From the NCBI RefSeq assembly GCF_018873765.1, contig NC_057919.1:34590784-34654783 (forward strand): 64,000 nt of DNA, written 5' to 3'. Shown one piece after another: positions 10,224-22,038 of the stretch. Position 1 is the first letter of the stretch, and each line of letters opens with the position of its first letter. Source of the stretch: Telopea speciosissima (Eukaryota > Streptophyta > Magnoliopsida > Proteales > Proteaceae). The notes under the pieces were generated by a model. That model ran no database searches, was not told where the DNA came from, and was given only the letters and a program-made list of their open reading frames with translations. The translations under genes were made by a program, and so were the position numbers.

Positions 10224-10489
10224 ACTCAGGCTACCTTGCCACGGAAAAGACACAGGTTTGAGTATCTAGGCCTGCATAACACAGCATCAGACCAAGCCTG
10301 CCCTCTTGTGGCATTGTTGTCAACGGTTATAATCAAACCAGCTCATTGCCCCGCAAAATAAAAATTACTGAATAGTAAAAGGGAGGGCCAATCACAACAT
10401 AGGTGAGTTAGCACTCAGGCTACCTTGCCATGGAAAAGACACAGGTTTGAGTATCTAGGCCTGCATAACACGGCATCAGACCAAGCCTG
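10224..10489. repeat. tandem duplication: right half of copy A and all of copy B
   Basis: 10224-10292 completes copy A, whose left half is 386-504. 10293-10481 is the uninterrupted copy B. The segment from GCACTCAGG to CCAAGCCTG occurs twice here with about two base differences. Confidence 0.8.
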
Positions 10490-12174
10490 TCAATCTCTAG
10501 AATGTTTCAGCACCCACTTTTTTTTATATAAAGAAAAAAGGGAAAGAAAGCAACAGCCTGTTGGCAAAAGTACCTAGGCCCATATTTCCTCTTTACAAAT
10601 TTTTTACTCTGCCCATATAATACTTTTCTTTAAGGTAATCATAACCCATTTAACATGACTTCCACCTCCCCCTTTTTTGAATTCCTGCTGATTTCAGAAA
10701 AATTTTATTATTACTAATTTGTGTATGGTGTGTGTGAGGCAGTGAGCAGGACCTGTTTCTTTCCACCAACAGAATTTTGTTTGTTCCTTGTGTGTGTGTG
10801 TGTGTGTTTTCTTTTTCTTTTTCTTTTTTTTTTCTTTTTTTTTTTTGGGGGGGGGGGGGGGGAGGTCTTTTAAGGACCTATCTGCTGGAATAAGCTGGAT
10901 GATCGGTCTTATGTGGATTTCTTGTTGTACATATCAAAGTTAAACTAGGAGTTAACATCTTTAATTAATAAATGTTTTTCGGTAGTAAATGGACAAAATC
11001 TTTGTTTTTCCGCTCCAATTGCTTATCTTCCTCCGAGATGCTCAGTATGAAATTCATGGATTTGAAACTCCTGCCTGCAATAACTTGTTCTATGCATTCG
11101 GCCATCGTTTTTTCCTAGCGCATCATATTATCAGTGTTGAGAAAGCACTGGCTCTTCATAGCACTCTCACTCATCAGTCTCTTCAACCATTCATTCCATT
11201 TTGCTTTTCCTCATTCCTTGACTAAGCATAGCTGGCTACGCGCCCTGGCTTATAATGAAAACACCTATTGGCTGAACAGAAGGTTAGACTTCTTTGTTCT
11301 GTTATAAACTCATCTACTGCTCATTTGGTTCTCAAATGATTGAATAATATAGTATTAAACAGCTCTTGGCCTAGCTCGCACTGTCTAAGTGCTAGTCCAA
11401 CCCTTTCTTTAATTCTTTTAACAATGTAATCAGTTTATCTATTATAATAAAATGGGATTTCGGTTTGCCATGGGCTACTGTTTTAGGAAAAAACCCAAGG
11501 AGAAACCTAGGCATGTCTCTTCTTCTAGCACTATTTTGAATTCTTTTGTTCTTTCTTCCCTCCTTGTACTTTGTTTCTTCATGTTGTTGCTGTATCAATG
11601 TTCTTATGTAGACTAGTATAGATCTACAATCATGGGAACCTTTCAACTTGATATTACTTCAACAACTAGCAAAAACGAATCAAGCACCACAGAAATCACC
11701 TATACCCTTTAGCTGCATAGTGAAAAACCCTAGAAAAAATTCTAACCCAAACCAGTCAAACTATTAGTTGTCTATTGAATACCATCTTTTGAGTTTCTTG
11801 AATACGAAAGACCACTAGCCTAGTGTATTGAAAATGTAATAAATGAGACCATCATTATATATGATGATATTACGATAATAGTAATCTATTATCATATATG
11901 ATAATATAATCATATACAAGACAGAACCCGAGAACTAATACCAAATTTACTATCTAACCATAGAGATAAACCGAGGGCCAACCTACTTAACCCAATAGCC
12001 GGTAGAACAACCCTATCCTTTGTAGGGAGACCTTGTCCAACATCAGAAACAACACAGAAAATGTAAAAGAGCATCTATTATACATTCTAATATATAAGTA
12101 TTTGGATAATTTCATGAAAAATAACCTCTTAATCATCATTTTACATGACAAAAATGAAAACTGAGTGTTTGAGA
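10490..12174. other. noncoding stretch with T/G homopolymer tracts
   Basis: I find no gene. There is a (TG)n run near 10790-10807, T-rich tracts at 10808-10846 and a run of 16 G at 10847-10862. An AT-rich stretch near 11850-11930 contains short palindromes such as TATCATATATGATA. If the RPL7-like gene at 12175 were intact its further exons should lie in this stretch on the minus strand, but I cannot find them. Confidence 0.5.
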
Positions 12175-12378
12175 TTAAGGAAAGATGGTTACTTTGTTTC
12201 GGTATTCTTTGATATACTGCTCGGCCCTTTTGAAGATGAGCTTTCGATTTTCTTTAGTTCTCAGCTTCTTTTGTCCCAACTGCTCTCTCCTTTTTATTGC
12301 CCACTCTTCATTATTTTTCCTTTTCTTCAATACCGTCTCTTGTACATATGGGAGGAACTGCTGTTCCTCGTCAGCCAT
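12175..12378 (-). CDS. uL30 (60S ribosomal protein L7)-like first coding exon
   Basis: The minus-strand frame starts MADEEQQFLPYVQETVLKKRK and continues with NRKLIFKRAEQYIKEYRNK, the N-terminal pattern of plant cytosolic ribosomal protein L7 (VLKKRK and RKLIFKRAEQY are family hallmarks). It would be part of the large ribosomal subunit. After EYRNK the DNA reads GTAACC, a plausible 5' splice site, so the true exon probably ends near 12190 and the last few residues of the frame are intron. The conserved core (FIIRIRGIN and onward) is not found on the minus strand down to 10990. Either a very large intron carries it out of the window, or the gene is truncated. The upstream 5' UTR and promoter look genuine (separate entry). 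Confidence 0.7.
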   Translation of the reverse strand: MADEEQQFLPYVQETVLKKRKNNEEWAIKRREQLGQKKLRTKENRKLIFKRAEQYIKEYRNKVTIFP

Positions 12379-13250
12379 GATACTCTAAGCTTCAACCAAG
12401 CTCCCACAAGAAAGTTCAGCAAGGAAAAATCAACAATTACCTGACTACAGACAAGATAGAAGTTAAAAGTCTATGCTAGGTCTTCAAACTTTTGACAGTG
12501 AAAATAAAAAGGAAAATTGCAAGTATATCCCTTCACACCAACACCCACAAACTAGTAGGGAGAACTACAACAGATAAAAGCACTAAACCTTAAAAAAAAT
12601 TTACCAAACTATGTAAGTATCACAGAATTATCAAGAGATCATTAGCCATACATGAGATAACACATTCTACCAAGACCTAAGATCTATTGAACCAGGTCAT
12701 GAGGTTTGAATGGAAACACTGTTTTGATTCCAGTCACAAAATATATTTACTCTAGTTAACATAAGATCCAAAAAAAAAAACAGTAAGCCTCAATCTTCTA
12801 AATGAATTCTGTAAAAGCTCCCAATCAGTCTCAATGAATAAAGTCGATATATTTACTCTAATTACAATTCCTGCACCGTAATCCTAGCTAATAGTATTGA
12901 AAAACAAATAAATAAAAGAGAGTTTCCAGATTTTTTAGCAGGAACTAATGAAAGAATCTCAAAACCAAGTAAGTACAGAGTCCAGTGTCGCTAAATTAAG
13001 AATTTACTCACAGATGAAGCTGAAAGGAACTCCTGTTTCTCCCTCTCTTCTCTTCCACTACGATAATTGGGTAAAGCAGCAGAAGCTGCGAGTAAAAGAG
13101 ACCATAGGGTTAACGAGGCTGCAGTTTTATGGATTTTAGGGCGGGGAGAAACCGTGGAGTAACGTCGTAAGTCGTAACGAGCATGGGTTTGCTGAGTTGG
13201 GCTTGGATTCGGTGGTTAATGGGGCTGGGCTTAGATAGTTATGCTTCACT
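12379..13250 (-). promoter_or_regulatory. promoter, 5' UTR and UTR intron of the RPL7-like gene
   Basis: On the minus strand, copies of AAGCCCA lie at about 13190-13235; these site-II-type elements are typical of plant ribosomal-protein promoters. A pyrimidine-rich leader with AACCCTATGG follows near 13100-13120. A leader exon (about 13000-13120) ends at a donor-like GTGAGTAAA near 13005, and a second donor-like GTAATTG occurs near 12436. The start codon lies at 12378. Between these the sequence is AT-rich and noncoding, consistent with introns in the 5' UTR. Exact transcription start and introns are inferred. Confidence 0.55.
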
Positions 13251-13255
13251 GGATT

Positions 13256-13506
13256 TTTTTTTTTTTTCTTAATTTTCTTTTTTTCTATTTTTGAGACAAG
13301 AGGGGTATTCGACTTTAGGCCGACTAAATCCCCCCTGGGCTCGTACATGACCCCCGTGCCACGCACGAACAGGGAGCTTCTGGGCCCTAGTGAGCCTCAG
13401 GCGGGTGGCCCCAAGAAATTATGCAACGGCGAAGGTTTGATCACGAGACCTCGCTTCCTGAGGCGGAGTCTCATGTCCCCTCCAAGCCAGTTGCGCTAAC
13501 CCCTTG
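13256..13506 (-). mobile_element. tRNA-derived SINE
   Basis: Read on the minus strand, a tRNA-like head has an A box (TAGCGCAACTGG, about 13488-13499) and a B box (GATCAAACC, 13434-13442) at normal spacing. A unique body follows, then an A-rich tail at 13256-13290. Length about 250 bp, in the usual plant SINE range. I could not find a target-site duplication; the 5' side abuts the truncated LINE at 13507. It lies immediately upstream of the RPL7-like promoter in the same orientation. Confidence 0.75.
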
Positions 13507-16315
13507 GGAACTGAGTGTTACTTGTTGATGATTCCTATTTCAGCCCAGTTCGTGGCAGAGTGACTCAACAGGATAATCTTTCCTTGGCTCGAGAAGTTAC
13601 CAATGAAGAGATTTGGCGAACTATCAAGTCTATGCCCACTTCTAAAGCACCCTGTCCAGATGGGTTTTCAGGCCTCTTCTTTCACAAATCATGGTCCATT
13701 GTCGGGCCGGAGGTCTCCCAATGCATCAAAAGCTTCTTTCATTCCGGCACTTTTTCTCTACCCCTTAATCACACCTACATCGCTTTGATCCCCAAAGTAG
13801 ACCATCCCTCTGCAATTCATGAATTCCGTCACATTAGCTTGTGTAATTTCATATACAAGATCATTTCCCATATTCTTGTGAAACGCCTTCGCCCTATACT
13901 TAGGCGCATCATTTCCTTCTCCTAAAACAGCTTTATTAAGGGCCGGCAGATTCAAGACAATGTCCTCATCAGCCATGAACTGTTGCATAAGATCAAGAAA
14001 ACTCGGCGCGACACCAAGGGTTTGTTCTCTCTCAAAATTGATATGACTAAGGCGTATGACCGAGTGGAGTGGTCGTTTTTATGAAGTACTCTCACTCATA
14101 TGGGTTTTGATTCGTGGTTCATTACCAGAGTCATGTTCTGTGTGGAAAGTACACAGCTTGGAGTCATCATGAACGGCACGCCGCTTCCTTTTCTGAAGCC
14201 CTCGCAAGGACTTAGGCAAGGGGATCCGCTCTCCTCTTACCTTTTCGTTCTCTGTGCGGAGGTTCTCTCTACCAAGTTAGTCATTGCACAGCAAGAGCAG
14301 AAGCTAAGCGACATCCAAATTTCCAGAGGGGGCGAGAGAATTTCTCACCTGGCTTTCGCTGACGATCTCATTTTATTCGAGGAGGCTTCCATGCGTGAAG
14401 CCAGGGCTTTCACTGCGGTTCTTGATGAGTACTGCAAGTATTCGGGCCAGTCCATTAATCTTCTTAAGTCTCGAGCTCAGTTCAGCCCCAATGTTGACTC
14501 CAATCTTAAACGGCAGTCGCGGGAGTATTTTCACATCATTCCCACATCAGATTTGGACATTTATTTGGGTATTCCCTACATTGGAGGTAAGCTTACCAAG
14601 GCTCATTGTAGTAGACTCATAGACCGAGTCTCAAGCAAGTTGCAACATTGGAAATCTTAGTTTCTTAGCCCTGCAGACAAATTAGTGCTTATCCAATCCA
14701 CCCTCTCTACTCTACCCTTATATACCATGTCCTGCTTTAAACTATCAGCTGCCATTCATCATTCCCTGGATTCCATTACCAGATCTTGCTTCTGGTCGAA
14801 TGGAGTTCAATCTCTAGTGCCTACTGTTTCTTGGAATACGATTTGTCTTCCTCACAAAGTGGGGGGCTTAAATGTTAGGTTAGCTTCTCTTATGAATTTG
14901 GCACTCTTAGCCAAGAAAGGCGGGGAATTGTTACACCCTCCTACCTCCCATTGGGCCCAGTTAATGAAAGCCAAATACTTTCCCCACACTTCTTTTCTCC
15001 TGGTTGCCTGCCCTACCACCGCTTCCTGGGGGTGGAAATCTGTGTGCTTCGCAAGGGAGGTCCTTCGCAAAGGGTTGTTCTACCAAGTTGGAAATGGTCT
15101 TTCTATCAATCCTTGGTTAGACACTTGGAAAGCGGATCTGGTTTTCCACTGGTGGCCTCCCTGTATAGCTCTATCCATTCTCTCCATTCCCCTTCCCATC
15201 TTCCCCACTGACGATCGCATTCTTTGAGCAGCCTCCTCTACAGAGGCGTTCACGGTCTCTTCAGCTTATCGCCTTATTTCTACAGCTCATCCCCTCACGG
15301 GCACCGTTCCCTGGGCCAAACTGTTGCGTCTACCCACCATGCCTAAGATTCGCCACCTCATCTAGAAAACAATCCACCTTTGGTTTCCCCTATCGGACCT
15401 TCTCAATCAAAGGGGTCTGAGTTTAAATCCTTGGTGTCAAAACTGTAACCAATCCGCGCAATCCCCCACTCATCTCTTCCTGGATTGCCCCCAGTGAAGG
15501 CCTTATGAAGCCTTTCTGGCTTTAGTAACTTGTTCTCTAACAGAAACCTCATCCAAGGACTCATAATGATCATCAATTCCAAGTTCCATTCTCATAGGGA
15601 GGAATGAGTCAAAGCATCTCTAGCTTGTAGTATACTCTGGCATATTTGGGTGACCTACTGGGACAAAGTCTTCAATAGAGCAGTTTTCAACCCCCGGTCC
15701 ATTCTATACAGAGCTATCGCTATAGCTAAACAGTTTTTCAGCATGCCAACACCTTCCATAGCTTCTCGCCGTTCCATCATTCGGTGGACTCCCCCGCCTT
15801 CAAATTTTGTCAAAATTAACGTGGATGGTGCGAGTCTTGGGAACCCTGGCAGGGCAGCAATAGGGGGAGTTTGTAGATCATCCACAACTTCCTTCTTTTT
15901 GGTTTCTCTGCTGGTATTGGCTGGCAGGGTGCATTGGTAGCTGAGGCTTGCGCTCTTAGACATGGACTTCTTATGGCCTTGCGAATTGGAATCCATTCCC
16001 TCATAATGGAAACTGACAATCAGCAAATCGTGCACATTCTTAACAGGCGGGACACTGCTATCCCCTGGCAAATAGCTCTGATCATCTCTGATTGCTGGTC
16101 CCTATGTTCTGCCTTCGAGATTGTTTGGTTTAATCACACCCTGCGGGAAGCTAACGTTGTGGCAGATCATCTCGCAACGACTAGTGCCGCAGCTCAATCC
16201 TCTTTAGTTTGGTTCAGCTCCCCCCCCCCACCCAGTTTATTTCCCCTTCTGTACTTTGACTTTCCAGGAACCTTGTTCCCTAGTTAATAAAGCTTGGTTA
16301 CCAAAAAAAAAAAAA
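13507..16315 (+). mobile_element. 5'-truncated L1-type LINE
   Basis: Contains reverse transcriptase (from about 13600), the RT zinc-binding region and an RNase H, ending in AATAAAGCTTGGTTACC and a poly(A) tail at 16302-16315. The endonuclease and ORF1 are absent, so the copy is truncated at its 5' end next to the SINE. I could not identify a target duplication. Confidence 0.9.
13515..16287 (+). pseudogene. LINE reverse transcriptase / RNase H, broken
   Basis: The RT frame runs from the N-terminal fingers (SMPTSKAPCPDGFSGLFF) through IKSH-type FIKGRQIQDN, KIDMTKAYDRVEWSF and GLRQGDPLSSYLF to the catalytic FADD at 14355-14366. The zinc-binding region follows around 15300-15490 (WAKLLRLPTMPKIRH, then CQNC and HLFLDC). 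RNase H is visible from 15800 (KINVDGASLGNPG) with REANVVADHLA near 16150. Up to about 15500 the damage is only in-frame stops (for example 13923, about 14082, 14658 and 15225). Frameshifts occur around 15500-15650 and near 15930. The family copies itself by target-primed reverse transcription. Confidence 0.9.
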
Positions 16316-16414
16316 GAAGATTATTAGATAAAAGGTGGGATGGTGGGAGCTATTAGTTTTATTAGATTATCAAAAGGAGATTATGACTACACAATGCAAT
16401 AATTAGTTTTCTAA

Positions 16415-16910
16415 ACGAAGGGTCGTGATGGACTGGGCCATGGTGAATCAGCTTTCCTTCTTGGTGAATGACATTCTTGTGCTGAAGGAGTGCTCATGGT
16501 GCTGTAATTTTGTGTATCATGTGCGCGCTCTTAATAGTTGTGCCGGTTTTTTGGCAGGGTTGTTACACTCTTGCCAAGAAATTCATCTCTGTATAAATGT
16601 TCTCCCATGGATCAGGATCATCTCCAACGAGCCCAACACTCAGGGCGCACCCAGGGGGCATCCAGCAGTTGAGTTGTGTTGCACACATTTTGGCACATGC
16701 CTAGGGATGTGTGCGGCACAGCCCAACGGCTGGCAGCACCCTGGGCATGCTGGGCTCCCCGAAGACGAGCTAAATTATTCTCCTACTAGCTCTGTCCAAC
16801 CTTATACGGGATGCCGCCAATGGGAAACGTTACTATAGACTATAATTTCTTTTTTTTTGTTCATTCAGTTATTAATATAAACTCTTCTATTCTCCCAAAA
16901 AAAAAAAAAA
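16415..16910 (+). mobile_element. short 5'-truncated LINE with exact target duplication
   Basis: Flanked by TAGTTTTCTAA (16404-16414 and 16911-16921). It ends in TAATATAAACTCTTCTATTCTCCC and about 14 A, a LINE 3' end. The 5' part encodes the end of an RNase H domain (VNQLSFLVNDILVLKE, then SWCCNFVYHVR and FLAGL). A G/C-rich stretch at about 16609-16760 looks unlike the rest and may be 3' UTR or a small nested insertion. Length 496 bp. Confidence 0.88.
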
Positions 16911-16921
16911 TAGTTTTCTAA

Positions 16922-18899
16922 TAGGTTAGAAATATTCTCCTCCTTGTGGGTGTCATTTTCCTCTTCTTGTGAGTGTATGTTTCTACATAAGGTGGTCTTT
17001 CATCTATGGATAAGTTATTGATTGGGATGTCTTCAAAGACTTCACTCATTTTCTACCCTTCTTCAATAGAATCTCCTACTCCACCCCCACCTATGGAACA
17101 TCCTCCTCTGTCTAGGGCTGAGGATGCAGTTTTCTCCTCCCTATGGATAGGTTTTCTAACTAGGGTGTCTTTCATCTATGTATATGCTTTTGGCTTGTTG
17201 TGTAGTGGGCTATCAAGAAGGTGTTCGTGATTCTACACATACAAGGGATAAACCCAGACGTTCATATGGTTGAGAATGCACCATCTCTTGTTTATGGATT
17301 TTCAAATATCTATCATTTTCAATACATGACATCTTTGAAAACATGTTGGATTCTATTGCTACTAGTGAGTCTTTTGTTGAAGTTCAAATGCCCACCCTAT
17401 AGTCGATCACATCCAACCATTTTTCACCAATAAAGATGAAGAAGAAACACCATGGGAGAAGAAAAGTAGGAGATTGAATACTTTCATGGATATGTCAAGT
17501 ATCGGTACACCGACTCAAATGTCAATTTTTAGACTAGTGAAGTTGGGATAAAGGTTCTAAGCTAATTCTAGGTGGACTGGTTTGAAGAGAGTTCAAGAAG
17601 CGGGTCTTGATTTGATCACATGGCATTTCGGATATGGCTATAATTTTGTAGACAAGTATACCCCAAAGCCCCCCATTCACATGTCAAATGTCATATAAAG
17701 CAAAGTTGATAGTCACAGGTTTCGATTCATATCGGATCGGAATCGGTCAGAACACCCTAGATTCGGTTTGAAAACCCGGTTGATATCGGCCGATATCATG
17801 ATTGATTTCCTTTAATTCCGATTCGAATTGACCGATCCACTACCAATTATTTGAACCATGAAATCAAGTATCAAGAATCTAAAGTCTACGAACAATATGG
17901 ACGTTGAAAATAGGCAGCTGACATTATATGGATAGATGCACAACATATATGAGGGTATTTTAAATTGAATTTATGGTTTGAAATTTGACACACGACCAAT
18001 CCAGATGATTCTTTTGACATCCAATAATCAAATTGCCAGATCTTCACATCCATGTGACAAAAATAGTTATTATTATTTTTTTTTACGAGAAAAGGTGGAG
18101 AATGCTTCCACAAAGCAATTTATTTTAAAATTCTAAAAATTAAAGGTTTTGGTACTGAGAATAGAAGAAAGAACAATGAAAAGGAGGCCTCACCCCACCA
18201 AACCTTAGACAAACGTAACAAAGAAACCCTAACAAGTGGGCTTCACAAATTCAAAGATCGAGGAACAAAATTGAAACAAAGTGTCTCAAAATCATTACAG
18301 AGTAACCTAATGTTGTTGACTAAAATACTAGAGGCCTGAAAGAGGGCTAGCAGTTAGTTGGTCACTCCCATCAAGGCATGATATAAGCCCTAATAATTCA
18401 GAACAACAACACACTCTACAGGTAGAAATAGGCATGGGTTTTAGTGCACGGTATCAAATTGAGTATCAGTCACCTTCAAAATTGATACGATATCGACACT
18501 GACCGACCGTATCAAACAAGCTTCTGGGAAGGTGATTACACTTTAGAATGTTCAATTGAAAGAAGAAGTCTCCTCCCTATATAGACACGATGATCAGTTG
18601 GACCTTTGATTGATTAACATTTCTTTTTATCCCTGTTTTTTCTTTAAAATGTTTTTTTAATTATTTTATTCTATCCGTATTGTTTCATCGATACATTATT
18701 GATATCGATATCAGTATTAGTCACCTTCAAAACTGTGCAGTATCCACCGATACGGATACCTCAAACCATTGAAATAGATGACCTTCTTACAAAACCTCTG
18801 CAAGTGGGTCAATGTAGAAAAAAATTTTGTCCAAATGGAATTCAAACTTTAAGCAAAAATATTTTTACAAAATAATTTAAACAAATATATACACGTCAA
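16922..18899. other. intergenic stretch with decayed repeats
   Basis: No gene recognised. Segments around 17715-17850 and 18437-18775 are rich in CGATATCGG, GTATCGG and CACCTTCAAAA motifs. The latter shows two diverged direct copies of a TCACCTTCAAAA-containing piece. These look like old MITE remnants, but I could not define ends. Confidence 0.45.
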
Positions 18900-18971
18900 G
18901 GATCCGTGGCGCAATGGTAGCGCGTCTGACTCCAGATCAGAAGGTTGCGTGTTCGATTCACGTCGGGTTCA
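18900..18971 (+). tRNA. tRNA-Trp (anticodon CCA)
   Basis: A 72-nt cloverleaf: acceptor stem GGATCCG with CGGGTTC, D arm GCGC/GCGC, anticodon stem TCTGA/TCAGA with loop CTCCAGA, and T arm GCGTG TTCGATT CACGT. The anticodon CCA at 18932-18934 reads UGG. There is no intron, and the discriminator base is A. A CAA motif lies just upstream, common at plant tRNA transcription starts, and a TTTT terminator follows at 18973-18976. All stems pair, so the gene looks functional. Its sequence fits the plant nuclear rather than organellar type. Confidence 0.96.
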
Positions 18972-19560
18972 CTTTTGTACCTCTCTTCTGCGTTTTGGTA
19001 AAATTACATCTTACTCCTTTTTTTTCATCTTTTATTCCTGTCGACGTTGTCTTGAGATTGAAAAGTCTACCCCTTTTTCTCACATCATAGCAGAAAAACA
19101 AAAGAAAAAACAAAAACTCTCAAGAACAGTGGAACTCGTATTTCTTGCTCTGCAAAGAGAGGATTTTTTTTTTTTTTTTTGGGAAAAGGCAAAGAGAGGA
19201 TTTACGATTGAAGATTTTAGATATATGGAAGTGCGTATCAGCATGGGCGCCTTAACGCCTCTTATAACTATTCTTCTTCTTGTGATTAATGTTCTATAAT
19301 TCTTCTCTCCTATACGGCTATACCCTCATTGGTTCTCCCGCTTCCACAGGCGACACTGCCCCTGCAACTATTCTGGCACTCAGCGACTTGAGCCTGGTAA
19401 ATTCTCTCTGTTTCTTTCTCTCTGTTTGTAATTGTGTGACTATAACTGCATGTGGAAAGAGTAGACCAATCTAAAGATTCTGAAATCAACATATTTGGAA
19501 ATATGTAATTATGCCATTCTATTGAAATCCGTCGAACCATTTTGGATGTGACGCTTTTCT
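18972..19560. other. intergenic, no gene recognised
   Basis: Apart from the tRNA terminator I see nothing firm. A short stretch at about 19350-19396 is bracketed by CCACAG and GTAAAT and could be exon-like, but it has no recognisable protein or RNA match. Confidence 0.4.
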
Positions 19561-19584
19561 GTTTCTGTAGTGTTTTTCTTCGGG

Positions 19585-20020
19585 TCGATCATTGATGGGA
19601 TCAAGAAATACAAGGGCTGATGTGGCTTGCTACTATTTATTGAGATGGATCGGACCGGTCTGGCCCATTGTGGAAGTGCGTTAGGGTTTTGGGGAGTTTT
19701 ATAAATTCTAATGATGAGGGGTCCCTGCACTATTCTCTTTTCTCTTTTCTCCACAAGAAAGAGAACTCTGTGGGAGAGTCTAGGAGATTGTAGAAGATCC
19801 CCATCGCGGTTGTCCGAGATTATTCGAGGACTTGCATTCATTATTTGACGGATCATTGCTGCTATTGGATGCGTTCTTATCTGTTCTTCATCAGTATACG
19901 TGGGTGTCAGGTACACTTTATTTTCCTACTATTTTGATTCAATCGTGTTCTAGATCACTGTATGGGGATGGATTCGGGTTTGACAAAACCCTTGATCGAT
20001 CTAACAAGTGGCATTAGAGC
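19585..20020 (+). mobile_element. Ty1/copia-like LTR remnant with primer-binding site
   Basis: TGGCATTAGAGC at 20009-20020 resembles the initiator-Met-tRNA primer-binding site of copia elements (usual form TGGTATCAGAGC). It follows an LTR-like end CTAACA (20001-20006). Upstream, a promoter-like TTTTATAAATTC and a transcribed-leader-like region fit an LTR starting somewhere after 19580, but the left end is not defined. No polyprotein follows. Confidence 0.5.
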
Positions 20021-21139
20021 CGACTATATAGACCTAGGATCGATTGATTGTCAGTTTAAGAACATGAATCGATGATTTTTACGGCGGAAATAGGGATTTT
20101 TTACCGGATTTTTGGCAAAACCGTACGTTTAGGCCGTTGTCGGATTTTTCCACCGGCAAAAATCAAATATTTTTATATGGGTGCGAAGGGCTCGAAGAGA
20201 CGAGAATTTTGGTGGGTGGGTCGTCACCGCCGGCGGTCGGACACCATGGCACGCGCCGGCCTAAGCAGCGAGTGAGATCCACGCGCCGGCGACGGTTATT
20301 TCAAAAAAAACAAAAAACAAAAAAAAACCATAACGATTATGACGTCATAGGGCTAACGTCAGCGGCTGCTTGCGGGTCACGTTTGACCCGGCCAACGTGG
20401 ACCCGTTTTTCGGCCCAGAGTTTGCTGATACGGGTGACCCGATTGGGTGGACCGGCGCCCCGGTTCAGACGACCCGGGTTCGGGCCGACCACCCCGGTTC
20501 GGGTTGGTTTAAACCGGTTCGGCTCGGCTTTAAATAAAACAAAAAAAGGGGGAAAATGATCAGAAAACTTCAAATAGACCGTGTGGGTTCGTTTGGATGA
20601 ATTTTGAGAAGCGATTTTTTCTAGTGTGTCTGTTTTTTCGTACTCTTCGTTTTGATATGCAATTCAACATATCTTGGATAAACAGAGACTATGGTTTTGA
20701 CGGTTTTTGTGTTTTCCAGTTGTTTTGGGAACAGAATCAACTGTTTGTTTTTTGGAACTATTCTAGAACATTTTTATTGTTCTAGAAGCTGTTTTTCCTG
20801 TTTTGAAATGCCGTTTTGATTGGATTCTGTCCTGGGATGCCCCATTTTACTTGTATTTTTCAAGGCCGACGTTTTGGGTATCTTGTTTGAATAGTTTTTG
20901 ATGAATTTATGGGACCTGTTAATGACGATTGTGTCACCTTCGAGTGACGTATGGGCGAGTGGAGCTTCTGATTGGGCTCCGGTTGGTCTTGTTTCATTCG
21001 TAATTTCAAGACCTACCTACTGGTACCTGGTTTTGGGACGTTTAAGAGTGCGTTTGGTTGCGTAAATCCTTTAGATGTTGTTTGATTGGAGATTGTCATC
21101 TATTTGAGTTACCATCAAATGAATCGTAATTCCAGAAAA
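20021..21139. other. noncoding stretch downstream of the copia LTR remnant
   Basis: Contains a GC-rich part at about 20340-20530, made of repeated CCGGTTCGG and GGGTGACCCG-like motifs. Open frames there are compositional. It may be the leader of the copia remnant. No domain is visible. Confidence 0.4.
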
Positions 21140-21332
21140 TAAACTATTTGGTTGCTATGATTCTGTGACATGATTCTTTTGAATAAACTGTTTAGTTACC
21201 CTAAGTCTGTCACTTGGATTCACCCTGAATCTATTTGAAATACTGTTTGGTTACCCTGAGTCTGTGAGTTAGAATCACTTTAAATCTATCTGAAATACGC
21301 TTTGGTTACCCTCACTATGTCAGTTGGAATTA
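21140..21332. repeat. tandem repeat, about 57-bp unit
   Basis: Three to four diverged units, each with CTGTTTGGTTACCCTGAG, a GTCTGTCA-like part and AATCTATCTGAAATA. Clear unit starts are near 21183, 21240 and 21296, with a shorter related unit from 21140. Confidence 0.75.
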
Positions 21333-22038
21333 TGTTTTTTTTTTTTATATTTTTTATTTTGTTTATTTTAATACATGGCCCTCTTTTCTTACCTTTTTAA
21401 ATTTAAAATTAAAATGCCTAGACTAAGAAACATAGAAACGAAATGATCATAGATGGAAAACCAATGGCCAAGAGAAATCTAAAATCACTTGATACTTTGG
21501 AGAGAAAAAAAAAAGAAGAAGCTCCTATATTAACAAGGGAGAGATGCACTTTTGCTTCATTGTTCCACCTATACCACTTCAACTACAGCCTAATGGTCTG
21601 GTCTTTTATGCTGAGGTCCTAAAGAAAACTGAGATAATTTCTTCTAACTTCCCATAGTTGATGAGTTAAATTTCTGAGTTTGCAATTGAATCAAATACGT
21701 ACCAAATAAATATGCACGCAATTAAATGCCCATTAATCTACCACGATTACACAAAACAATTAACATAAAAGACCATCAAAATACCACCCATCCATCCTCT
21801 ATTCGGTTAGACCCATTCAATCTAAGGTTACAAATATAGAGATACATTGTTTCAAAAATTTTAATTTAATTACATGAGTCACATGTTTTGGGCATACACC
21901 CCCTCTCAACCCCCTCCCATACTACTTCACTTGTTAAGATTAAGTGTTTTGACAGCATCAAGTAGCTCCTCCAATGTCTTAGTATGTTGTTCGGCATCTT
22001 TAATTTTTGCTGTGAGGTATCCCATCATATAGTCCTTG
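21333..22038. other. noncoding stretch left of the copia element
   Basis: No gene, RNA or clear repeat recognised. AT-rich with T tracts near 21330-21360. Confidence 0.4.

Noticed and set aside
10989..11225. Plus-strand frame of 78 codons
   Set aside because: No domain, no promoter or splice support; AT-rich noncoding context.
12145..12444. Plus-strand frame of 99 codons
   Set aside because: It is antisense to the RPL7-like exon and has no domain; the minus-strand reading is clearly the real one.
20137..20573. Frames of 78-140 codons on both strands
   Set aside because: They come from GC-rich repeated CCGGTTCGG text and match no family.
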